A model generated the notes under the pieces. The model saw only the letters and a program-made list of their open reading frames with translations, was not told where the DNA came from and made no database searches. A stretch of DNA of 33,269 nt from Desulfobulbaceae bacterium (lineage in GTDB: Bacteria; Desulfobacterota; Desulfobulbia; Desulfobulbales; Desulfocapsaceae), in assembly GCA_024227155.1 (NCBI GenBank), contig JAAELB010000630.1:1-33269 (forward strand). The letters are read 5' to 3'. Positions 1 to 7,272 of the stretch are shown in pieces (position 1 is the stretch's first letter; each line of letters starts with the position of its first letter). Made by a program: the position numbers and the translations under genes.

Positions 1-51
1 TTACAGATGCTCCTAACTGTTCCTGGTCTGAAGCTTCTGAAACCGCTAGGG

Positions 52-74
52 AAGGGGTCAAGTCCGCTTTTGAC
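52..74 (+). repeat. Left copy of a 23-bp inverted repeat linked to the RAYT remnant
   Basis: The copy begins AAGGGGTCAAGTCC and is the reverse complement of 1941-1963 at 22 of 23 positions. Repeats containing GGGGTCAAGTCC-type sequence often flank RAYT genes (recalled, not searched). It lies left of the IS, so it belongs to the older element. It is also within a frame that would read through to the RAYT fragment, so it may mark an internal deletion of that element. Confidence 0.7.
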
Positions 75-110
75 TTTAACGATGTCTTGTGCTACAATAT
101 GAAATATGTC

Positions 111-1497
111 TACATGTCGTCGCACATGAAATGATACTTGACTGGTCAGCCCGTTTCTTGCTAGTCTCTCTGTTGTACCTACCAAGCAAACTAACTCAGA
201 GAGGGGCAATATGGATTCACGACGCGGCAAACGATTGACACCAGAGGCAAGGAAACTCGCTGTATCCGTAAAACAATATTTTGACCAAACCGAGGTTGAG
301 CCGTATATACCTAGCGTTAATCGAACTGCGGATGCGCTAGGTATCGGTGTCGCTACTGTGAAGCGAATAATGGCGGACTATAATCGTGACCCCAACCTGC
401 TTGACGAGCCAGCTAAAAAACGTGGCCGGCCAGTTCATGCTATTAATATCTCAAACCTGGAAGCAGTTCGTGCGTATATTAGAACCGCAAATAAGGAGGG
501 TCGTCATATTACTCTTGCTGATGTGCAAGAGTTTCTAGAAGAAGAGTATGGTGAAGGTTCGTTTCACAAAGCGACTTTGGCTAGAACTCTTGACAGATGG
601 GGTTTTGAATTTGGCAAAGGTACCCGCTCTCAACATTTAAAAGAAAAAGATCATGTTTTGGCAGCACGAAGGCGATATCTTCGTGAGAAAAAAGATAACC
701 GTGTGGATGAAACCAGCTCAGAAACTCAACGGCCAGAGGTGTATCTCGATGAGTCCTATGTGAATAAAAATCATAGCAATGATTTCACTTGGTTTTACGG
801 CGAAGATGGCCCATGGTTACAAAAGCCAACGGGTAAAGGGGAATGCTTAATAATTCTCAATGCGATCACATCTAACGGGTGGGTTCCTGGGGCTAAGCTT
901 GTGTTTAAAAGCACAAGAAAGACGGGAGACTATCATGGGCAAATGAACTGGGAGTTGTTTAAAAAATGGTTCACAGAGATGCTTATTCCTAATATCCCAC
1001 AACGGTCTTTAATTATAATGGATAATGCGCCATACCATAATGTTCTTTCGGTGCATTCTCCGCCTACTGCTCAGAGTTCAAAAATAAAAATTAGAGATTG
1101 GTTGGAGCGGAATAAAGTCTATTGCCGGGACGATTGCTTGAAGCCTGAGTTAGTAGAAGTGTTGAGAAAACTGGCCCCCGAGCCAATTTATGCTATTGAT
1201 GAATTGGCTGCTGAGCATGGCCATAGAGTGCTCAGAACCCCTCCTTATCATCCTGAGTTGCAGCCGATTGAAACATGCTGGGGAGTTGTGAAGAATCATA
1301 TTGCGAAACACTGTGATTTCACAATGAAGAATCTAATTAAGCAGCTTGAGAGTGGGTTCAGGAAAGTGACAAACAAAACATGCACAAAGCTTGTCCAGAA
1401 AATAAGAGAAATTGAGGATGAATTTTGGGTGGCAGATATGAAATTGGATGCACAGTGAACGAGCATGTTGGTGTCATTTCATGTGCGACAAGCTATA
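111..1497 (+). mobile_element. IS630/Tc1-mariner-type insertion sequence
   Basis: A transposase gene is bracketed by inverted repeats at 119-137 and 1471-1489 matching at 18 of 19 positions (GTCGCACATGAAATGAYAC). TA dinucleotides lie just outside both ends (111-112; 1494-1495 or 1496-1497), as expected of a TA-targeting ITm element. Precise boundaries are inferred: keeping one TA and removing the rest restores an open frame between the flanks. The element is about 1.39 kb, with only about 70 bp between the left repeat and the transposase start. Confidence 0.75.
211..1458 (+). CDS. IS630/Tc1-mariner-type DDE transposase
   Basis: This 415-aa protein has an N-terminal helix-turn-helix region (about residues 30-65, NRTADALGIGVATVKRIM) and a DDE_3-like catalytic domain. 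The first Asp is in VYLDESYVNKNH, the second in IIMDNAPYHN and the Glu in HPELQPIETCWGVVKNH. Exactly 82 residues separate the second Asp and the Glu, far more than the roughly 34 usual in IS630/Tc1 enzymes; the extra segment includes a DWLERNKV helix and IDELAAEHGHRVLRTPPYHP. The protein appears full length with all three acids. GAGGGG sits four bases before the ATG. The best matches I recall for this layout are eukaryotic DD82E transposases, so it is an unusual bacterial member. Confidence 0.88.
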   Translation: MDSRRGKRLTPEARKLAVSVKQYFDQTEVEPYIPSVNRTADALGIGVATVKRIMADYNRDPNLLDEPAKKRGRPVHAINISNLEAVRAYIRTANKEGRHITLADVQEFLEEEYGEGSFHKATLARTLDRWGFEFGKGTRSQHLKEKDHVLAARRRYLREKKDNRVDETSSETQRPEVYLDESYVNKNHSNDFTWFYGEDGPWLQKPTGKGECLIILNAITSNGWVPGAKLVFKSTRKTGDYHGQMNWELFKKWFTEMLIPNIPQRSLIIMDNAPYHNVLSVHSPPTAQSSKIKIRDWLERNKVYCRDDCLKPELVEVLRKLAPEPIYAIDELAAEHGHRVLRTPPYHPELQPIETCWGVVKNHIAKHCDFTMKNLIKQLESGFRKVTNKTCTKLVQKIREIEDEFWVADMKLDAQ

Positions 1498-1957
1498 CCT
1501 TGATTTTATCTCTATGGATGATTCTCAAGAGATTGAGAAATTTTATGCGCTGAAAAACATGCCATCGATACTTGCCACTACTTCATTTAAAAATTATATC
1601 CAGGAAAAGTTCATTGAGTTGGTAAATAGACAGGAGGTTCCGGAGTCGAAGGTTCTTGCACTGGACGCGGAAAGGGTAATTACATGTGTTTGTGAGCATT
1701 ACATGATTTCCAGGGAACAACTTTTGGCTTCCAAAAGAGGTACTGAGAACCTTCCAAGAGATATTGCTATTTACCTAGTCCGCCGATTCTGCTGTAAAAC
1801 CTTGCCAGATGTCGGCAAGGAGTTTGGAATTACTAACTACAGTACTGTGAGTAGTGTGGTTCAGAGAGTGAAAGTGCGGTCCGAAAGTGACAATTATCTG
1901 CTAAAAGAAATCGAGATTATTAAGAAGAAGATAGTAAAAGGTCAAAAGTGGACTTGA
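1448..1957 (+). pseudogene. C-terminal fragment of a RAYT (Y1) transposase with DnaA-like HTH, interrupted by an IS
   Basis: The readable part resembles the C-terminal region of REP-associated tyrosine transposases that carry a DnaA domain-IV-like helix-turn-helix: a linker with IEKFYALKNMPSIL, then RGTENLPRDIAIYLVRR and YSTVSSVVQRVK. The catalytic HUH/Tyr domain is absent. The first 16 codons (to 1495) lie in the right end of the inserted IS, so genuine RAYT sequence starts near 1496. If the IS is removed leaving one TA, the frame stays open from position 3 of the window through 110 and on to 1957, which suggests one gene cut by the insertion. The stop codon falls inside a repeat ending at 1963. 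Family assignment is from remembered patterns; it could be annotated simply as a hypothetical or DnaA-like protein. Confidence 0.65.
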
Positions 1958-1979
1958 CCCCTTTCCTTGACCCCTTTCC
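1941..1979 (-). repeat. Right copy of the 23-bp inverted repeat plus a 13-bp tandem duplication
   Basis: Positions 1941-1963 pair with 52-74 (22 of 23). The unit TTGACCCCTTTCC at 1954-1966 is repeated at once at 1967-1979. The repeat supplies the stop codon of the RAYT fragment. Confidence 0.7.
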
Positions 1980-2143
1980 TCTAACCTGTACACGTGAAGC
2001 AATACAGGACTCTGTACAGTGCCCCTTGAGGGAATCTGCCTTTCAGTGTATTTATATCCCACTCTGCCTATTTCCCCGATTTTACCCACAGGAACAGTTG
2101 ACAGCTCCCTTCGTTCTGATTATTTGCTTAGTCTATTTTAACT

Positions 2144-2163
2144 TGGGCTTAGTTGTAAGCCCA
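2144..2163 (+). promoter_or_regulatory. Perfect 8-bp hairpin upstream of apbE
   Basis: TGGGCTTA, a GTTG loop and TAAGCCCA form a perfect stem-loop 28 bp before the apbE start. No T-tract follows, so it is not a standard terminator; it could be an operator or a leader structure. The rest of 1980-2143 shows no gene or clear promoter. Confidence 0.4.
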
Positions 2164-2191
2164 GATAGCAATGTAATGTAAAGGATTGAGG

Positions 2192-3235
2192 ATGTATCGA
2201 GGACTTTTATTCTTATTATGTAGACGGTTAGTTGCGCTTTCCACAGTTTTTTTAATTTGCCTGTCTCTATCTGGATGCAGCCCGGTGGAAACTGTTATCC
2301 GGGGAGAGACTATGGGAACCACCTATAGCGTTAAGGTGATGACAGGTCGATGGAGCCGAACTGGCAATCTTGCCGAATTGGTGGAGGCTCGGTTGGGAGA
2401 AATAAATGCTTCGATGTCTACCTTCATAGAGGACAGCGAAATAAGCAGGTTCAATGGTATCACCACGACTGAGCAGTTTACTCCTTCTGCTGATTTTTTA
2501 GAAGTGATGACGATAGCAATGAATATTTATGAACTCTCGCGAGGTGCCTGGGATGGAAGTCTCGATCCTCTTGTAACTCTATGGGGTTTTGGGAGGGATG
2601 GGCAAAAAGAGCAGCTTCCATCGGAGGAAGAGATAGAAGCCGGTATGTCCCTGGTGGATTTCAGTAAGATTTCAGTCTCTTCAGATGGTAAGTTTATTAA
2701 AAATAAGTCCGGGTTGACCATTGATCTGGCCTCTATTGCAAAGGGTTACGGAGTGGATGCCATTGCAGCTCTGCTGAAAGATCAGAGGTATGAAAATTTT
2801 TTGATCGAAATCGGAGGAGAAATTTTTGCCTCAGGTAAAAGGGATAAATACAAGCCATGGCGTGTTGGAATCAACACGCCTTCGAGCTCAGCAGGTTTTG
2901 GTCAAGTCTACAAGATTCTGACCGTGGAAGGGAGAGGTCTTGCCACCAGTGGTGATTACAGAAATTTTTTTGTTGCAGAGGGGCGTACATACTCTCATAT
3001 TTTAGATCCCCGCACCGGATATCCTGTGACAAATGGCGTTGTTAGTGTGTCTGTGGTTGCGAAGACCTGCACCTTTGCAGATGGCCTTGCAACAGCGCTT
3101 ATGGTTATGGGGTATGAATCCGGGATGGAGCTGGTGGAGCAACTGGAAAATGTTGAAGCGCTCTTTATTATTCGTCGTGAAGATGGGGAGTTTGATGAAT
3201 ATCCCTCCTCAGCCTTTAAAAAATTTGAACTATGA
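2192..3235 (+). CDS. apbE: ApbE-type FAD:protein FMN transferase, lipoprotein
   Basis: The enzyme attaches FMN to Thr residues of exported target proteins. The N-terminus is a lipoprotein signal ending in LSGC, so it is probably anchored in a membrane facing the periplasm. ApbE landmarks run in order: GETMGTTYSVKV, WDGSLDPLVTLWGFG, TIDLASIAKGYGVDAI, LIEIGGEIFASG, SHILDPRTGYPV, and a C-terminal TFADGLATALMVMG holding the metal-binding Asp/Thr. The length of about 347 aa fits the family. ATG 2192 is preferred over in-frame TTG 2186 because AAGGA lies six bases before the ATG. The stop overlaps the next gene (ATGA). No FMN-accepting protein is evident in the window, so the target is unknown. Confidence 0.92.
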   Translation: MYRGLLFLLCRRLVALSTVFLICLSLSGCSPVETVIRGETMGTTYSVKVMTGRWSRTGNLAELVEARLGEINASMSTFIEDSEISRFNGITTTEQFTPSADFLEVMTIAMNIYELSRGAWDGSLDPLVTLWGFGRDGQKEQLPSEEEIEAGMSLVDFSKISVSSDGKFIKNKSGLTIDLASIAKGYGVDAIAALLKDQRYENFLIEIGGEIFASGKRDKYKPWRVGINTPSSSAGFGQVYKILTVEGRGLATSGDYRNFFVAEGRTYSHILDPRTGYPVTNGVVSVSVVAKTCTFADGLATALMVMGYESGMELVEQLENVEALFIIRREDGEFDEYPSSAFKKFEL

Positions 3236-3642
3236 GACTTGCTGGTAGAAGTTCTTCTGAAAACAAACTGTCTCTCTATGCCTTGAGTTTGGGGGATTTG
3301 CTGGTGGCTATATTGATAGCCGGTTTCGGAATGTATTTTTTATTGACGCAAGGCTCTTTAGATAACACGGCCACAAAGGTACTGGTCAGTAAAGGTGGAG
3401 TTCCACTTTCTACCTTTTTCCTCGATGCAGACAGGCGTGTCGATCTTAAACAATTTGGGGTTAATATGGTGCTGGAGGTTAGGGATGGACGGGTTAGGAT
3501 TGCTTCCTCTGATTGTAAACAGCAACTTTGTGTTCGTCATGGGTGGATAGAACAGCCCAGAGAGGCAGTTTTCTGCCTTCCTAATCACATCGCAGTCGAA
3601 CTATCTGGAGATGGCGCCGAATATGACGCAATCAGTCGTTGA
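3232..3642 (+). CDS. NusG domain II-like membrane-anchored protein
   Basis: This 136-aa protein has one N-terminal transmembrane segment (about residues 20-41, LLVAILIAGFGMYFLL) and an extracytoplasmic domain resembling the NusG_II family. The hallmark is SDCKQQLCVRHGWI followed by FCLPNHIAVELSG, with three Cys. It is not a transcription elongation factor: the NGN and KOW parts of NusG are absent. The gene overlaps apbE by four bases and the next gene by about 30, indicating a co-translated operon. The ApbE / NusG_II / Gx order recurs in anaerobes (from memory), implying a membrane redox or flavinylation role that has not been defined. Confidence 0.8.
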   Translation: MRLAGRSSSENKLSLYALSLGDLLVAILIAGFGMYFLLTQGSLDNTATKVLVSKGGVPLSTFFLDADRRVDLKQFGVNMVLEVRDGRVRIASSDCKQQLCVRHGWIEQPREAVFCLPNHIAVELSGDGAEYDAISR

Positions 3643-4831
3643 TACAGATATCTCCCCAGAGAGACTGTCCATACTCATAGCCACTGCTGCAGTGCTACAG
3701 CTCTCTGAGTCGATGTTGCCCTACCCTATACCCGGACTTAGACTGGGACTGGCAAATATTATCTCCCTTATTGTTTTTTTTCAGTTCGGTTTTAAACCGG
3801 CATTAGTGGTGACACTGTTGCGGACCGTGGTGAGCTCCTTTATCATCGGTTCGTTTTTATCACCAGGGTTTGTCTTGAGTTTTACTGCGGGGCTGGCAAG
3901 TATTTCGGTCGCTGCTTTTTGCCACAGGCTTTCAGCGCATATACCGTTGCTGCAATTAAGTCCTCTTGGGGTCGGCATAATTGGAGCATTTGTCCATAAT
4001 ATGGTTCAATTGTTGCTCGCTTATATGATGTTTTTCAATCATCCTGGGATCTTTGTTTTTGTGCCATGGCTCGCCTTGGGTTCTGTTGTCTTAGGAGGGA
4101 TTTCCGGTAGCCTTGCAACAGCTGTACTGAATCGTTTATCAAAGGAAAGTGGTCAGCGCTACAACATCCCTGTTTCTGCACCATCATTTGAGAACCAGAC
4201 GTATCGACCGGGAGACTCTGTCATACACCGTTGCCCGGTTGTGGTTAAGATCGGCTTTGTTTTGCTGACAACGTTGCTGACAGTGTTTTTTGAGAATCTT
4301 TTCTTCTACAGCGTTCTCTTCTTTATCATTGCTGCCCTTATTTCCCTTTCATCTCTTTTCTACGGACAGGTTTTTTCCGTACTAAAAAAACTCTGGGCGA
4401 TTATTCTGGGTGCCTTTCTCTTACCACTGTTTTTTAACCACGGCACCCAGGAACTGCTCAATACACCGTTTGGTGTTATTCATCTTGAGGCTGTTTTGAG
4501 CAGTCTTGTCTTTAGTATGAGGATTATTCTTCTCGCACTTCTATCAAGCCTGTTGGCGCGAACAACCTCTGTGGAATCGTTTACTACTGGTATTCAAGTC
4601 TATCTCAAACCTTTTGATTTGGTAGGAATAAACAGCAACAGTATCGCCCGAAATATCTCAAACGCTTTATCGGCTCTTCCCGGGGTCTGGGTAGAGATGC
4701 GCTCTTTATTGGTTTTTTTGCTGGCAGGTAAACCTAAAAACTTTAAAACCATTAGAGATGCTGCAATCCATCTTTTTATACACCTGTTTACATCTACGAA
4801 TCAGTTTTCCTCTAATAACGAACCCAGGTAA
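3611..4831 (+). CDS. Gx-family (HepS component I-like) transporter fused to an EcfT-like domain
   Basis: This 406-aa membrane protein has two halves. Residues about 15-180 match the Gx family, often labelled heptaprenyl diphosphate synthase component I: LPYPIPGLRLGLANIISLI, GFVLSFTAG, GVGIIGAFVHNMVQL. Residues about 190-395 resemble EcfT/CbiQ energy-coupling proteins: PGDSVIHRCPVVVKIGFVLL at the start, then SLLARTTSVESF and a late amphipathic stretch. The Gx part is thought to be an S-component-like substrate binder, so the fusion joins substrate-binding and coupling subunits. No EcfA ATPase lies nearby. ATG 3611 is listed; ATG 3623, with GGAG 12 bases upstream, is also possible. A prenyl synthase role is unlikely because no catalytic partner is present. 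Confidence 0.75.
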   Translation: MAPNMTQSVVDTDISPERLSILIATAAVLQLSESMLPYPIPGLRLGLANIISLIVFFQFGFKPALVVTLLRTVVSSFIIGSFLSPGFVLSFTAGLASISVAAFCHRLSAHIPLLQLSPLGVGIIGAFVHNMVQLLLAYMMFFNHPGIFVFVPWLALGSVVLGGISGSLATAVLNRLSKESGQRYNIPVSAPSFENQTYRPGDSVIHRCPVVVKIGFVLLTTLLTVFFENLFFYSVLFFIIAALISLSSLFYGQVFSVLKKLWAIILGAFLLPLFFNHGTQELLNTPFGVIHLEAVLSSLVFSMRIILLALLSSLLARTTSVESFTTGIQVYLKPFDLVGINSNSIARNISNALSALPGVWVEMRSLLVFLLAGKPKNFKTIRDAAIHLFIHLFTSTNQFSSNNEPR

Positions 4832-4887
4832 ACGGGAAGGCAAGGCAGGATAGGTGGCTCGAGGTCTTTTACGGGGTTAGCTCCTTT

Positions 4888-5409
4888 TCAGTCCCATGAA
4901 AACGAGCTATGGTAAGTTTCCAAGGTATAACGATCATCATCTGTTAATTGCGTGCATTGGGCTGGAGTTTTGGCCCCTTCTGTCAGGCGTACAGCGAAGA
5001 CCATGCACGTTGGTTCCCCGCATTCACGGCAATTCGTCTGTGGTAGCAGCCGTAAAAGGTCTGCGATAGAGGGACGTTCGGGCTGCTGGTAATGTGGTGT
5101 GATCGCAGCCCTGTTGTCCCATGTTTCATTTATTTCACGAACCATCCACTCGACTATGAGTTGTGCCTGTTTCTCATCTTTTATTCCGTTCACGGTTATA
5201 CAGTTTGCCTGCACAGAGATGAGTTTTCCCTCTGTCTTAAATGTGACTGATGGAGGTTCCTGAGTGCATTGAGATCCCCCAAGTGCACTGTTCAGGTAAG
5301 GAATAACACAACTGACATCCTGTTCGAGGTTGGCAATGCAATTAACACTCTGGGCACCAGGCATGCAGTGATTGTTTACGATCGTCAAGTGAAATGTTTG
5401 CAGTAACAT
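4888..5409 (-). CDS. [4Fe-4S] domain (PF04060-like) protein
   Basis: The C-terminus carries the Fe-S motif found in corrinoid/CO-dehydrogenase proteins and relatives: LLPQTNCRECGEPTCMVFA with a fourth Cys after 16 residues (C-x2-C-x4-C-x16-C). The N-terminal part (MLLQTFHLTIVNNHCMPGAQ, then YLNSALGG) resembles a conserved family of about 175 aa from anaerobes. I chose ATG 5409 because homologues I recall start with this MLL segment; a TTG at 5457 gives 16 extra residues with no ribosome site. It lies downstream of the two exporter genes on the same strand, with a gap of about 65 bp. Function unknown; electron transfer or cluster carrying is plausible. Confidence 0.75.
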   Translation of the reverse strand: MLLQTFHLTIVNNHCMPGAQSVNCIANLEQDVSCVIPYLNSALGGSQCTQEPPSVTFKTEGKLISVQANCITVNGIKDEKQAQLIVEWMVREINETWDNRAAITPHYQQPERPSIADLLRLLPQTNCRECGEPTCMVFAVRLTEGAKTPAQCTQLTDDDRYTLETYHSSFSWD

Positions 5410-5475
5410 AGCAGAAATCCGATTTGTCTTGGTTTTAAAAGAAAACGCCTTTGTCAATTGTTACCATAAGTTTGG

Positions 5476-7272
5476 TCAGTTCCTGTCGCTTTGAAGATCC
5501 ATGGCCACAAGGGTGGCATATTGACCGCTTAGCTGCATCAGTTCTTCGTGGCTTCCCTGTTCTGTGATTCTACCGTGTGCCATAACAACAATGTGATCAG
5601 CTCGTCTGATTGTGGATAGACGGTGGGCAATTACCAGGGAGGTCCTTCCCTTAAAACTGTCTGTAATGGCCTGTTCCAGAATGTTTTCTGATTCCGTATC
5701 AATGGCAGCTGTTGCTTCATCGAGCACGAGTATGGACGGATTGCGGCAGAGCACCCTTGCAAAGGCCAGTAGTTGTTTTTCTCCGGTTGACAGTTCAAGG
5801 ACTCCTTCTCCAATAGGTGTGTCGAGTCCCTGGGGAAGTTTTTGCACAAATCTGTCCATACCGGTTCGGCAAAGTAGTTTTTCCACTTTTTCACGACTTG
5901 TCCTGGTATCCATCACAATATTGGCCAACAGACTCTCCTGGAGAATAAAGACGTCCTGAAGGATGACCCCTACAGTGGAGCGGAGTTGCTGTAGAGTCAT
6001 ATCCCGCGTTTCAACACCATCTATGGAGATTGTGCCTTTTTGTGGCTCGTAAAATCGGATTAGCAGGTTGACAAGGGTTGTCTTCCCCGACCCTGTGGTG
6101 CCAACAAGCGCAACGGTCTGTCCCGGTTGCAGAGTGAGGGAGATGCCGTGTAAAATTTGCTCGCTCTCTGAATATCCGAAATGGACATCGCAAAATTCAA
6201 GCTTTCCTTCCATGTCTGGCAAGGCTGCAGGCAAAGCTGGTTCTGGGATAGTGCTTTTGGTATCAAGCAATTGGAAGATTCGTTCTGCGGACGCCATGGC
6301 GGATTGTACCACTGAATATTTTTGCGAGAGTTCCCGGAGTGGTTGAAAGAATAGCCGCATGTAGGAAATAAAAGCCACCAATTCCCCTAAGCTAAGACGC
6401 TCTGCCAAAATTTCATTGCCCCCGTACCAGAGAATAATAGCTATTGCGGCGGAGCTCATAAATTCAGTAAGGGGCATGAAGGTGCCGAAAAGCTTAATTT
6501 GACGAATGGTACGGATCAGATACTCACCGCTCAATTCTTCAAAAGCCTTTCGAGTTCTCTCCTCCTGGCCGAAGAGTTGAAGGATAGAAATGCCGGATAA
6601 AGTTTCTGACAGGTAGCTGTTGAGACGTGCAAGCTGTGTGCGGATGGCACGAAACCTCTCCCTTGCTATTCTGGCAAAAAGGATCGTAATAATAAGGGCG
6701 AGGGGAACAAAGAGAGATAGAACCAGGGCTAAACGTCCATTCATCAGGAAGAGCAGAATCAGGATTCCTGTCAATCTCAGTAGATCGTTGAATAGAGTAA
6801 CGATGACAGAGGTGAACATCTCATTCATGTTCTGGATATCGTTTGTGAGACGAGTGACGAGTTTGCCGGTGGGGTTAGCGTTGAAAAAAGGAAGATCCAG
6901 GTGTAAAAGATGGTGGAAGAGGCATTGCCTGACGGTGTGTACAACCGATTGTCCGATCCATTCCAGAAGTAAAATCTGGCCAAATGTGGCGAAAAAGACT
7001 GCAGCGATAATCGCAGCGTAGGCAACAGCACTGTTTGTAAGTCCTGAAAATCTTGTCGCAGTCGTCAGACCTGATGCGGTAATGTAATTATCTATTGCGG
7101 TTTGCAGCAGGTATGGGAGCGTTAAGGTTCCTGCAGTGATCAGCAATGAGATAAAAACCGCGCAACTTAAGCCCAGCCTGTATGGTGCTGAAAATTGTAA
7201 AATCCTCTGCCACAGTTTCACATCTCCAAGGGATGTTTGCTGCCCCTCTTCGCTATAACCGTAATCTCTCAT
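5476..7272 (-). CDS. ABC exporter half, catalytically competent subunit (MdlB/YheH-like)
   Basis: This is a 598-aa type IV (type I) exporter half: six transmembrane helices (about 30-320), then a nucleotide-binding domain with Walker A GTTGSGKTT near residue 393, Q-loop ILQD, signature LSTGEKQ, Walker B ILVLDEATAAID with the catalytic Glu, and the H-loop IAHRLSTI. The signature deviates from LSGGQ. That is expected for the subunit of a heterodimer whose signature faces the partner's degenerate site. It overlaps the upstream gene by four bases, so the two are co-translated and probably assemble together. Substrate (drug, lipid or peptide) cannot be told from sequence. Confidence 0.9.
   Translation of the reverse strand: MRDYGYSEEGQQTSLGDVKLWQRILQFSAPYRLGLSCAVFISLLITAGTLTLPYLLQTAIDNYITASGLTTATRFSGLTNSAVAYAAIIAAVFFATFGQILLLEWIGQSVVHTVRQCLFHHLLHLDLPFFNANPTGKLVTRLTNDIQNMNEMFTSVIVTLFNDLLRLTGILILLFLMNGRLALVLSLFVPLALIITILFARIARERFRAIRTQLARLNSYLSETLSGISILQLFGQEERTRKAFEELSGEYLIRTIRQIKLFGTFMPLTEFMSSAAIAIILWYGGNEILAERLSLGELVAFISYMRLFFQPLRELSQKYSVVQSAMASAERIFQLLDTKSTIPEPALPAALPDMEGKLEFCDVHFGYSESEQILHGISLTLQPGQTVALVGTTGSGKTTLVNLLIRFYEPQKGTISIDGVETRDMTLQQLRSTVGVILQDVFILQESLLANIVMDTRTSREKVEKLLCRTGMDRFVQKLPQGLDTPIGEGVLELSTGEKQLLAFARVLCRNPSILVLDEATAAIDTESENILEQAITDSFKGRTSLVIAHRLSTIRRADHIVVMAHGRITEQGSHEELMQLSGQYATLVAMDLQSDRN

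Noticed and set aside
1948-2181. 77-aa plus-strand ORF after the RAYT fragment
   Set aside because: It begins in the tandem repeat, shows no domain and lies in the apbE leader.
3611-4831. Prenyl diphosphate synthase role for the Gx-like gene
   Set aside because: No DDxxD-type catalytic motif or component II partner; membrane topology fits a transporter.
6620-7021. 133-aa plus-strand ORF within the exporter genes
   Set aside because: Shadow of the minus-strand exporter gene; Arg-rich composition and no ribosome site.
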